This document shows positions 1-6,618 of a stretch of DNA of 17,682 nt, in pieces. The notes beneath the pieces were generated by a model. The model was not told the DNA's origin and searched no databases. It worked only from the letters and a program-made list of their open reading frames with translations. The stretch lies in NCBI GenBank assembly GCA_023389095.1, contig JAEWFB010000266.1:1-17682 (forward strand), read 5' to 3'. The position numbers and the translations under genes were made by a program. Within the stretch, counting starts at the first letter, position 1. Each line of letters opens with the position of its first letter. The DNA is from Actinomycetes bacterium. Its GTDB lineage: Bacteria; Actinomycetota; Actinomycetes; Actinomycetales; Dermatophilaceae.

Positions 1-708
1 GCGGTGGGCGGCCTCGGGGTCCCGGGCGCCGCCGGCCTCGACGCGCCGGCCGGCGTCCCCACATCCGTGCCGCGGCCGCCCACTCCGCGCGCCAGGCTGG
101 TCCGCGACGTCAAGCAGGTGCTCCACCTTCCCATCGCCGAGCGCTACCTCATCATGTCGCTGGGGCTGCTCACGATGAGCCCGGCGGTCGTGCTGTGGGC
201 GCTCGGCATCGCGTCGCTCATCGCGCTCACCTGGACCCAGGCCGGCAGGCTGGTCCGCGCCGTCACCGGACGCGACGGCTTCCGCCGCAACCACCCCGAC
301 GTCCAGCTCGCCGAGCTCTGCGACCTCGCGGTGCTCCCCAGGCCGTCCGGACGGGGGCGGCTGGCCTGGCAGGTGCCGGGCCTGCTCCTCGTGGTCGAGG
401 CGGCGGCCCTGCTGCTGGCAGCCGGGGGAGCGGCGCCGGCCAGGGCGGCGGCGTACGGCTGGCTCGCGGTGGTGTGCTGGCGCGTCTACGACAACGCCTA
501 CCGGCTGAGGGAGACCGGCCGGCCCGGCGCTGCCTGGCTGCGGCGGGCCAGCGGGCTCGAGTGGCGCGTCATCGTGCTGGCCGTCATCGGGGGTGGCCTG
601 CAGAGCCCTGCCGTCGGACTGCTCGCCGGGGCGCTCGTCCTCGCCGTGCTCTCGGTGGCCGCCTCTGTCGTGGGGTGGAGCGACCATCTCGTCGACAGGG
701 CAGGATAG
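1..708 (+). CDS. C-terminal part of an integral membrane protein (DUF5941-like), 5' end outside window
   Basis: The frame is open from base 1, so the gene very probably begins upstream; the GTG at 4 has no ribosome-binding site and lies in an Ala/Gly/Pro-rich linker, so I treat this as a partial gene. The visible part starts with that linker, then a conserved-looking stretch (LPIAERYLIMSLGLL) leading into about five hydrophobic membrane segments. A charged loop (RDGFRRNHPDVQLAELCDLAVL) follows the second. It ends with TAG at 706-708, only 6 nt before the CDP-alcohol phosphatidyltransferase start, so the two are probably co-transcribed. From memory of the family, this resembles the C-terminal domain DUF5941, found in actinobacteria beside CDP-alcohol phosphotransferases. 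Its function is unknown, and the N-terminal domain, which might tell, is not in the window. Confidence 0.6.
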   Translation, partial: AVGGLGVPGAAGLDAPAGVPTSVPRPPTPRARLVRDVKQVLHLPIAERYLIMSLGLLTMSPAVVLWALGIASLIALTWTQAGRLVRAVTGRDGFRRNHPDVQLAELCDLAVLPRPSGRGRLAWQVPGLLLVVEAAALLLAAGGAAPARAAAYGWLAVVCWRVYDNAYRLRETGRPGAAWLRRASGLEWRVIVLAVIGGGLQSPAVGLLAGALVLAVLSVAASVVGWSDHLVDRAG

Positions 709-714
709 GCGATC

Positions 715-1521
715 GTGACGCACGACCCCGCTGACGACCGTCCGAGCATCGCGCAGCTGCGCGCGGTGGCCCAACCCCCCGAGCACATCGCCCGCTACAA
801 CGCCGAGCACTGGGCCGGTGCGCTGTACATCCGGCACCTGTCCATCTATGCGACCCGGGCTCTGCTGCCCACGCGGATCTCCCCGAACGGCGTCACCTGG
901 CTGATGATCGCGGTGGGCGTGCTCGGCGCGGCCGCGATCCCGTTCGGGGGAGTGGTCGGCCCCCTGGTGGCGGCGTTCGCGATGCAGCTGCAGATCCTGC
1001 TCGACTGCTCCGACGGCGAGGTCGCCCGGTGGCGCCAGCGCTTCTCGCCGGCGGGCATCTACCTCGACCGCGTCGGTCACTACGCGACGGAGGCGGCGAT
1101 CCCCATCGCCGTGGGCCTGCGCGCCGACGGGTGGTCGCTCGACCGGGCCGGCGACGTGGGTGGTTTCACCGTGCTCGGGCTGCTCGTCGCGGTGGTCGTC
1201 CTGCTCAACAAGGCGTTCACCGACCTCGTCATCGTGGCCCGCGCCAAGACCGGCCGGCCGATGCTCGACGACGTCGTCCAGGTGACGGCATCGAAGCGGT
1301 CCGGGATCGCCGCCGTGCGCCGGGCCGTGGGCCACCTGCCCTTCTTCCGCGCCTTCGTCGCCGTCGAGGCGAGCCTGCTGGCCCTGGTGGCAGCCGTCGT
1401 CGACGTGGCGCGTGGCGACCTGCTCGGCACCCAGGTCCTCGTCGTCGCCCTCGTGCCGCTGGCCGTGCTCACCGCCGGCGGCCACCTCCTCGGGGTGCTG
1501 ACGAGCTCGAGGCTGGACTGA
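715..1521 (+). CDS. CDP-alcohol phosphatidyltransferase family membrane enzyme, altered signature
   Basis: A 268-residue integral membrane protein. Enzymes of this family use a CDP-linked alcohol or CDP-diacylglycerol and join a phospho-alcohol to an acceptor in the membrane. The family signature DG(x2)AR(x8)G(x3)D(x3)D is seen at residues 97-122: Asp97, Asp100-Gly101, Ala104-Arg105, Gly114 and Asp118 are present, but the last position is His122 instead of Asp. About six hydrophobic segments follow the expected fold. The GTG start at 715 has AGGA at 702-705 (9 nt away), lying over the stop of the upstream gene. The stop codon overlaps the next gene's ATG by one base. With a TagD-like CDP-glycerol synthase two genes downstream, the donor may be CDP-glycerol or a related CDP-polyol rather than CDP-diacylglycerol; that is inference. 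Confidence 0.85.
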   Translation: MTHDPADDRPSIAQLRAVAQPPEHIARYNAEHWAGALYIRHLSIYATRALLPTRISPNGVTWLMIAVGVLGAAAIPFGGVVGPLVAAFAMQLQILLDCSDGEVARWRQRFSPAGIYLDRVGHYATEAAIPIAVGLRADGWSLDRAGDVGGFTVLGLLVAVVVLLNKAFTDLVIVARAKTGRPMLDDVVQVTASKRSGIAAVRRAVGHLPFFRAFVAVEASLLALVAAVVDVARGDLLGTQVLVVALVPLAVLTAGGHLLGVLTSSRLD

Positions 1522-2513
1522 TGGCCGCGGGCCGGGCACGGGTCCTGCAGTGGGCCCAGGAGCACGGCGAGGTCGGCGGGGTGATGACGAGCCACCGCCA
1601 GATGACCGAGGCGCTGCGCGGCGCCGGGACGCGGGTCACCTACGTCGACACGGGCTCGGCCTCCCGCGCGCTCGGTGCGCTCGGTTCGCTGTGGGGTCGG
1701 CGCTCCCTCCACGTCCTGCACATCACCCGGCTGTCGCGGGCCGCGCGGCTCGCTCCGCTGTTCGCGCTCCTCCCGGGGGCCACGGCGCTGGTCCTGCACT
1801 CGGGGTCCACGGCCAACCAGCTCCTCGGCATGTCGCGTCGGCGACGTCGGACGGTGCTGGGCTCCCTGCGCGCCTTCGACGAGATCTGGGCGGTCAACGA
1901 GTCCATCCGTGACCTCCTGCCACCCGGGTTGGCGGCCCGCACGACGGTCGTCACGCCGTTCGACGCCCGGGGGCTCGAGACCGTCGACGACGCACACCGC
2001 GACCCGCACGCCGTCGCGCTGGCCACCAACGCCGGGCTGGCCCACTACAACGCCGTCCTCGGCGTCGAGGCTGTCGGCATGGTCAGGCAGGACTGGCCCG
2101 ACGCGACGCTGCACGTGCTCGCCTACGGCCACGACGGTCCCGAGCTCGCCGCGCTGCGGTCCCTCGTCGCCGGCCTCGAGTGGGCGCAGCTGTCGTTCGA
2201 CCTCGCGCCCCCGCAGGTGAGCGCCGTGCTCGCCCGGGTCGGCGTCTTCCTGCGCCCCACCAGCTGGGACGGTGACAGCGTCGTGGTGCGCGAGGCCCTG
2301 GCGCTCGGGGCGCGGGTCGTCGCGAGCGACTCCACGCCGCGTCCGCGGGGCGTGGAGGTCGCGGAGCTCGACGCGGTGCGGCTGGCAGCCGCGGTGGTGC
2401 ACGGGGGCGCCCCGAGCGACGGCGCCGGTGTCGTGGACACCACGCTGGCGGAGGCTGCCGCCCCGGTGCTGCGCCGGCTCGACGGGTCGACGGCGCGAGA
2501 CGGTAGCCTCTGA
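1521..2513 (+). CDS. GT-B glycosyltransferase (family 4-like)
   Basis: A 330-residue soluble glycosyltransferase. The ATG at 1521 shares its A with the TGA of the preceding gene, so translation is probably coupled. The N-terminal Rossmann half contains HGEVGGVMTSHRQMTEAL, a loop like those that hold the acceptor in GT4 enzymes. The C-terminal half carries a nucleotide-sugar-binding element, TSWDGDSVVVREALALGARV, in which Asp and Glu are seven residues apart, as in the E(x7)E pattern of GT4 (with Asp for the first Glu). No membrane segment is seen. Position between a CDP-alcohol phosphotransferase and a cytidylyltransferase suggests that it glycosylates the product of that pathway. Donor and acceptor sugars cannot be told from sequence. 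Confidence 0.82.
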   Translation: MAAGRARVLQWAQEHGEVGGVMTSHRQMTEALRGAGTRVTYVDTGSASRALGALGSLWGRRSLHVLHITRLSRAARLAPLFALLPGATALVLHSGSTANQLLGMSRRRRRTVLGSLRAFDEIWAVNESIRDLLPPGLAARTTVVTPFDARGLETVDDAHRDPHAVALATNAGLAHYNAVLGVEAVGMVRQDWPDATLHVLAYGHDGPELAALRSLVAGLEWAQLSFDLAPPQVSAVLARVGVFLRPTSWDGDSVVVREALALGARVVASDSTPRPRGVEVAELDAVRLAAAVVHGGAPSDGAGVVDTTLAEAAAPVLRRLDGSTARDGSL

Positions 2514-2536
2514 CCGACCTCTGCACCGACCTCTGC
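2513..2536 (+). repeat. 12-bp perfect tandem duplication after the glycosyltransferase gene
   Basis: The unit ACCGACCTCTGC occurs twice, back to back. The first copy begins on the last base of the upstream TGA stop codon. It lies in the 93-bp gap before the cytidylyltransferase. It looks like a slippage duplication; no function is evident. Confidence 0.8.
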
Positions 2537-2595
2537 CCGCCCAGGGCGTCGCCGTCGTCCCTCCGTGCGGCGGCTGGACGTCCCCCCCATCCTCT

Positions 2596-2609
2596 GGAGA
2601 AGCCCCTTG
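2596..2609 (+). promoter_or_regulatory. Ribosome-binding site that fixes a TTG start
   Basis: GGAGAAG at 2596-2602 lies 7 nt (counted from GGAG) before TTG at 2607-2609. The resulting protein begins two residues ahead of the conserved TVITFGTFD strand of TagD-type enzymes. The upstream in-frame GTG at 2565 has no comparable site and would add 14 residues not found in the family. Confidence 0.75.
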
Positions 2610-3008
2610 TCCGCGACCACCGTCATCACCTTCGGCACGTTCGACGTCTTCCACGTCGGCCACGTCCGCGTGCTCAAGCGCGCAGCCGAGCTCGGCGATC
2701 GCCTCGTCGTCGGGGTCTCCTCCGATGCCCTCAACATCTCGAAGAAGGGGCGCGCCCCCGTCTTCGACGAGAACGAGCGCCTCGAGATCATCAGCAGCCT
2801 GCGCGTGGTCGACGGCGTCTTCCTGGAGGAGTCGCTGGAGCAGAAGCGCGACTACATCCTCGAGCAGGAGGCGGACATCCTCGTCATGGGCGACGACTGG
2901 ACGGGCAAGTTCGACTGGGTCAAGGACGTCTGCGACGTCGTCTACCTGCCGCGCACCCCGTCGGTCTCGACCACGGGCCTCATCGAGCACATCGCCGGGC
3001 TCAGCTGA
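2607..3008 (+). CDS. TagD-like glycerol-3-phosphate cytidylyltransferase family protein
   Basis: A 133-residue nucleotidyltransferase, very close in length to Bacillus TagD (about 129), which makes CDP-glycerol from CTP and glycerol 3-phosphate. Seen in sequence: GTFDVFHVGH with the catalytic HxGH at residues 16-19; LGDRLVVGVSSD; GDDWTGKFDW (residues 95-104), which matches the GDDWEGKFDF segment of TagD; and a C-terminal RTPSVSTT (116-123) followed by a helix ending in IAGL as in TagD. The usual last motif is RTxGxSTT, so Gly is replaced by Ser119. The TTG start is set by a strong ribosome-binding site. It is probably co-transcribed with the CDP-alcohol enzyme. CDP-glycerol is the best guess for its product; another CDP-polyol is possible. 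The gene is not named tagD because substrate is unproven. Confidence 0.82.
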   Translation: MSATTVITFGTFDVFHVGHVRVLKRAAELGDRLVVGVSSDALNISKKGRAPVFDENERLEIISSLRVVDGVFLEESLEQKRDYILEQEADILVMGDDWTGKFDWVKDVCDVVYLPRTPSVSTTGLIEHIAGLS

Positions 3009-3062
3009 GCGGACCCCGACGCCGCCTCACGACGTGCGCGGGTCCTCGCCGCCGGGGTCCGC
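2999..3062. terminator. Possible transcription-stop structure between convergent genes
   Basis: A 12-bp perfect palindrome, GCTCAGCTGAGC (2999-3010), spans the stop codon of the cytidylyltransferase. Overlapping it, GCGGACCCCG (3009-3018) pairs perfectly with CGGGGTCCGC (3053-3062), leaving a 34-nt loop. There is no T run. The longer stem reaches into the end of the opposite-strand DUF2304 gene. It may be a weak bidirectional stop; the large loop makes this uncertain. Confidence 0.35.
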
Positions 3063-3416
3063 CCCCGACGAGCCGGGCGGCCCGTCCTGGCGGATGGCCT
3101 CGTCGATGGCGATCGACCGCACCAGGCGCCGCAGGTGCTGGTCGGTGTCGCGCAGCCGGAAGTAGAGCCCGAGCGTCGTGAGGACGAACACCACGATGAG
3201 CAGGTAGAGCAGCAGGTCGGTACCTCGCGCCACGCCGAGCGCGTTGGCGAACCCCTGCGGGATGTCGGGGTCGATGATCGACACCACGGCGATCGCTGCC
3301 ATGAGCAGGACGACCAGCCGTGACCCGGCCCGCAGCTCGACCCGCTGCCGGTTGCGGAAGACCATGACGAGGATGAGGACGGCCGCTAGGACCAGGGGGA
3401 TCTTGATCCACTGCAT
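3027..3416 (-). CDS. DUF2304 family small membrane protein (copy A)
   Basis: A 129-residue protein with three hydrophobic segments (about residues 5-20, 34-48 and 67-86) and a charged C-terminal tail (RLRDTDQHLRRLVRSIAIDEA) that could form an amphipathic or coiled-coil helix. The layout and the GVARGTDLLLYLLIVVF stretch fit DUF2304. Its ATG (3416-3414) shares one base with the TGA of the GT2 gene upstream, with GAGG 6 nt before the start, so the two proteins are made together. Function is unproven; a membrane partner for the GT2 enzyme is the natural inference. A clear paralog lies at 15097-15576, also directly after a GT2 gene. Confidence 0.85.
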   Translation of the reverse strand: MQWIKIPLVLAAVLILVMVFRNRQRVELRAGSRLVVLLMAAIAVVSIIDPDIPQGFANALGVARGTDLLLYLLIVVFVLTTLGLYFRLRDTDQHLRRLVRSIAIDEAIRQDGPPGSSGADPGGEDPRTS

Positions 3417-4123
3417 CAGCGACCTCGCAGGAGCTTGTTGATGAGGACGTCCATCCCGATGTTCACGGAGTTGATGGACCGCTGGCCCTTGCTTCGGGAG
3501 TAGTCGGTGTACATGACGTGGACGGGGTACTCCTCGTAGGTGGTGCCGTGCTCGGCCATCCGGGCCAGGAACTCGCTCGCCCAGCTCATGTCGTGCGACT
3601 GCATGTCGAGGATGCGCGCGAACGAGCGGTGGAAGACCCGCAGTCCCTGGTGGGCGTCGGTCAGGGCGATGCCGGACGTGAGCCGCTCGAAGACGACCGC
3701 GGCCTTGAGCAGGGCCCGGCGCGAGCGCGACATGCCGTCGACGGACCCGAGGAACCGGGAGCCGATGAGCACCTCGGTGTCGACCGTGCGCAGGTGCTCG
3801 ACCATGGCCACGACGTCGTCGACCTGGTGCTGCCCGTCGGCGTCGAAGGTGACGAAGATCTCTGCGCCGGGGTCGCGCAGCGCGAAGTCGATGCCGGTCT
3901 GGTAGGCGGCGCCGGCACCGAGGTTGACCGGGTGCTGCACGAGGCGCGCGCCGGCGGCGACGATCTCCGCCGCCGAGTTGTCGCGCGACCCGTCGTCGAC
4001 GGCGACGACGTTCGGGAAGTGCTCCCGGACGCGCTCGATCACCCCGCGCACGACCGGCCCCTCGTTGTAGCACGGGACGACGACCCAGACGTCCTCGTTG
4101 CGGCGCGTGGGGTCTGACTCCAT
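3416..4123 (-). CDS. GT2 glycosyltransferase, dolichol-phosphate mannose synthase-like (copy A)
   Basis: A 235-residue GT-A fold enzyme without membrane segments. Seen: N-terminal VVVPCYNEG, VDDGSRDNS, HPVNLGAGAAYQTG, the metal-binding DxD as DADGQHQ (residues 94-100), GSRFLG, and TDAHQGLRVF (155-164). These match polyprenyl-phosphate sugar synthases of the DPM1 group, which move a sugar from GDP- or UDP-sugar to polyprenyl phosphate at the inner membrane face. I chose the ATG at 4123 because AAGGA lies 10 nt upstream; the in-frame ATG at 4141 has no site and would add six residues. It overlaps the DUF2304 gene by one base. The sugar is unknown. Confidence 0.85.
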   Translation of the reverse strand: MESDPTRRNEDVWVVVPCYNEGPVVRGVIERVREHFPNVVAVDDGSRDNSAAEIVAAGARLVQHPVNLGAGAAYQTGIDFALRDPGAEIFVTFDADGQHQVDDVVAMVEHLRTVDTEVLIGSRFLGSVDGMSRSRRALLKAAVVFERLTSGIALTDAHQGLRVFHRSFARILDMQSHDMSWASEFLARMAEHGTTYEEYPVHVMYTDYSRSKGQRSINSVNIGMDVLINKLLRGR

Positions 4124-4168
4124 GGAACTGTGATCCTTCATGTGCGATGAGAGAGCGCGTGACGCCAG

Positions 4169-4178
4169 AAGCTAGACT
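4169..4178. promoter_or_regulatory. Candidate overlapping -10 boxes for a divergent gene pair
   Basis: In the 175-bp gap between the GT2 gene (- strand) and the rhamnosyltransferase-like gene (+ strand), the sequence AAGCTAGACT reads TAGACT on + (4173-4178) and TAGCTT on - (4174-4169). Both fit the actinobacterial TANNNT -10 pattern and they share two bases. No convincing -35 hexamer is visible on either side, so this is tentative. Nothing else is recognised in this gap. Confidence 0.35.
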
Positions 4179-4298
4179 GTCCGCGATCAGTCCCGCCACA
4201 TCGAGCTCACGTGGAGCCGGCGGGCGAACTCTGTACGGGCGACTGGCGGTTTGGCGCGTCGCGACCGGCACGACCCTACCGGACCAGAAGTGGAGACC

Positions 4299-5333
4299 GT
4301 GAGCACCCGCATGCGCAGCGTCATCGTACTTGGATATGGCGCGGAGCCGCTGCTCGAGGAGGCGCTCGGGGCCATCGCCGACGACTGCGCCTCGGGCGAC
4401 GAGGTCGTCCTGGTCGACAACGGGATCGAGGGCCGCGCCACGCGGGAGCACGGCTGGCCCGACCTCGTCCGCGTCATCGGCAACGGCGAGAACACCGGCT
4501 TCGCGGGTGGCTGCGTCCGGGGGGCCGCAGCCGCGGGCGGCGACGTGCTCGTGTTCGTCAACTCCGACGCCATCCTGCACCGCGGGGCGCTCGACGCCCT
4601 GACGCGGGCGCTCTCCGAGCCCGACATCGGCATCGCGTGCGGGTGCCTGCGCCTCGCCGACCAGCCCGACCTCGTCAACTCCGTCGGCAACCCCCTGCAC
4701 TTCAGCGGCATCTCGTGGGCCGGGGCCTGCGGAGAGCCGGCGAGCGAGCACGACGTCCCCGACGACGTGGCCGTCGCCACCGGCGGCCTGCTCGCGATGC
4801 GACGCGAGGCCTGGTCCGCGCTCGGCGGCTTCGACGAGCTCTTCTTCGCCTACAACGAGGACACCGACCTCTCGCTGCGCACGTGGCTGCGCGGGTGGCG
4901 TGTGCGCTACGTGCCCGACGCCGTCGCGGACCACCACTACGAGTTCGGTCGCTCGCCGCTCAAGATGTACCTCGTCGAGCGCAACCGCCTCATCACGGTG
5001 CTCACGACCTACCCCGACGGACTGCTGCGAGCGGTCCTGCCGGCGGTGGCCGGCATGGAGGTGCTCCTCCTCGTCCAGGCGGTGCTGCAGGGCTGGTCCA
5101 AGCAGAAGCTGCAGTCCTGGTGGTGGCTCGCACGGCACACCCGGCTGCTGCGCGACCGGCGCCGGCGGGTGCAGGCCGAGGTGACCGCGAGCGACGCCGA
5201 AATCGCCCGGCTCCTCGTGGCGAAGGTGGAGCCGCCGATGATGGCGCTGCCGCCGGGAATGGGCATCGTCAACCGCGCGCTCGACGCCTACTGGCGTCGG
5301 GCCCGCAGGACCCTGGTGACCCGTGGAGGATGA
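4299..5333 (+). CDS. GT2 glycosyltransferase, rhamnosyltransferase-like
   Basis: A 344-residue enzyme of the WbbL/rhamnosyltransferase type, which adds a sugar (often L-rhamnose from dTDP-rhamnose) to a lipid-linked saccharide at the cytoplasmic membrane face. Seen: VIVLGYG and LVDNG in the first strands; ENTGFAGG (residues 64-71), typical of the group; NSD (88-90) in the DxD position; TGGLLAMRREAW; and GGFDELFFAYNEDTDLSLR, where Glu187-Asp188 is the expected catalytic-base region. A hydrophobic stretch near residues 250-265 and a Trp-rich, basic tail may bind the membrane. The GTG at 4299 is preceded by GGAG at 4292-4295 (only 3 nt away); the ATG at 4311 is an alternative start. Its end overlaps the flippase gene by 11 nt. 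Confidence 0.82.
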   Translation: MSTRMRSVIVLGYGAEPLLEEALGAIADDCASGDEVVLVDNGIEGRATREHGWPDLVRVIGNGENTGFAGGCVRGAAAAGGDVLVFVNSDAILHRGALDALTRALSEPDIGIACGCLRLADQPDLVNSVGNPLHFSGISWAGACGEPASEHDVPDDVAVATGGLLAMRREAWSALGGFDELFFAYNEDTDLSLRTWLRGWRVRYVPDAVADHHYEFGRSPLKMYLVERNRLITVLTTYPDGLLRAVLPAVAGMEVLLLVQAVLQGWSKQKLQSWWWLARHTRLLRDRRRRVQAEVTASDAEIARLLVAKVEPPMMALPPGMGIVNRALDAYWRRARRTLVTRGG

Positions 5334-6618
5334 CGTCCGGCAGCAGCAGCGTCCGCGGGTGCCGGTCGCCGCAGCCCGGGCCGCGCTCCGCGGCGGCACC
5401 GTGCGCGTGGCCCTGGGGCTCGGCTTCTTCGGCCTGTCCACCTACGCGTTCACGGCCGTGGTCCTGCGCGTCCTCGGCCCCGGGCAGTTCGCCGACTTCA
5501 ACCTCTTCTGGGGACTGGCCTACGGGCTCGGGCTGGGGGCCATGCTGCCGTTCGAGCAGGAGGTCAGCCGCCGCACGGCCACGGCCGTCCACGGCGGCGG
5601 GCACGTCGGCCCGATCCTCACGGCCGCAGGGACGGTCTCGACGGTCTTCGCGGTCGCCCTCGCCCTCCTGACGCTGCCCTTCGTGCTCGCGTCCGGTCAC
5701 CCGGGCGCCGGCGTCCTGTGGGTGATCACGCTCTGTGCGTTCCTCATCCTCGGCATCGCCTACGTCTCCCGTGGCGCGCTGTCCGGCCGCGGCTCCTTCG
5801 GCCGCTACAGCGGCCAGCTCATCGCCGAGGGCGGTGCGCGTCTGGTGCTCGTCGGCGTGTGCGTCGTCGCCGGGTTCGCGTCGACGTGGGGGTACGCCGC
5901 CATCGTGCCGGTCGCGCTCACCGTGGCCGTCGCGCTCACCTGGCCCCGGCAGGACCCCCTGGAGCGCGCCTCCGTGCCGATGGTCCGGCACATGGCGGCG
6001 ATGATGGCACCCCTGCTGATCGCCTCGATCATCTCCCTGACCCTGGTCAACCTCGGGCCGGTCGCGATCCGTTACGTCCAGGACACCCCGGACCCGACCC
6101 ACGACGGCAGCTACCTTGCGGCGGCGTTCATCGCGCGACTGCCGATCTTCGCCTTCGCCGCGGTCCAGGCCGTGCTCATGCCGCGGCTCGCTCGCGCTGT
6201 CGCGACACGGGATGCCGCGGGGTTCCGCCAGATCCTCCTGCGCGTGCTCGCGTTCACGGCGGCGCTGGGCCTGCTCGCCGTCGCCGCGGTGGCCGTCGCG
6301 GGCCCCTGGCTGCTCGGCCTGCTGGCCGGACCGCAGTACCACCTGGGTCGCTTCGACATGGTGGTGCTCACGGCGGGCTTCGCCTGCTACCTGCTCACCC
6401 TGGTCCTGCAGCCCGCCGCCGTGGCCCTCGGTCGGCACCGTGCCAGCGCCGTCGTCTGGCTCGTCGGGGCCCTGACCTTCTCCCTCGCGTGGTTGCTGCC
6501 CACCGACCCGTCCACCGCCGTGAGCCTGGGCGTCGTCGCGGTCAGCCTGACCGTCTCGGCCGGCCTGGCCCGGATCGTCCGGCGCTCGCTGTCCGACTTC
6601 GGTCAACGCACGGCGTAG
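5323..6618 (+). CDS. Wzx-like polysaccharide flippase (MOP superfamily)
   Basis: A 431-residue membrane protein with about 12 hydrophobic segments, the usual size and shape of Wzx/MATE-type exporters that flip lipid-linked oligosaccharides across the membrane. The first helix and loop (FFGLSTYAFTAVVLRVLGPG, then QFADFNLFWGL) are typical of the polysaccharide biosynthesis group. The GTG start at 5323 lies inside the end of the upstream glycosyltransferase gene (11-nt overlap), with AGGA 12 nt upstream, so translation is probably coupled. A second possible partner, a Wzy-type polymerase, was not found in the window. At its 3' end the gene overlaps the convergent GT-C gene by 16 nt. Confidence 0.83.
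   Translation: MEDDVRQQQRPRVPVAAARAALRGGTVRVALGLGFFGLSTYAFTAVVLRVLGPGQFADFNLFWGLAYGLGLGAMLPFEQEVSRRTATAVHGGGHVGPILTAAGTVSTVFAVALALLTLPFVLASGHPGAGVLWVITLCAFLILGIAYVSRGALSGRGSFGRYSGQLIAEGGARLVLVGVCVVAGFASTWGYAAIVPVALTVAVALTWPRQDPLERASVPMVRHMAAMMAPLLIASIISLTLVNLGPVAIRYVQDTPDPTHDGSYLAAAFIARLPIFAFAAVQAVLMPRLARAVATRDAAGFRQILLRVLAFTAALGLLAVAAVAVAGPWLLGLLAGPQYHLGRFDMVVLTAGFACYLLTLVLQPAAVALGRHRASAVVWLVGALTFSLAWLLPTDPSTAVSLGVVAVSLTVSAGLARIVRRSLSDFGQRTA

Noticed and set aside
1080..2990. Open frame of about 636 codons on the - strand opposite the CDP-alcohol module
   Set aside because: Antisense to three well-supported genes; no motif found.
3027..5441. Very long open frame on the - strand that includes the DUF2304 gene
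   Set aside because: Only the last 129 codons are DUF2304. The upstream part is antisense to GT2-like genes, is rich in Arg/Ala/Gly/Pro without domains, and reflects the scarcity of stop codons in GC-rich DNA.
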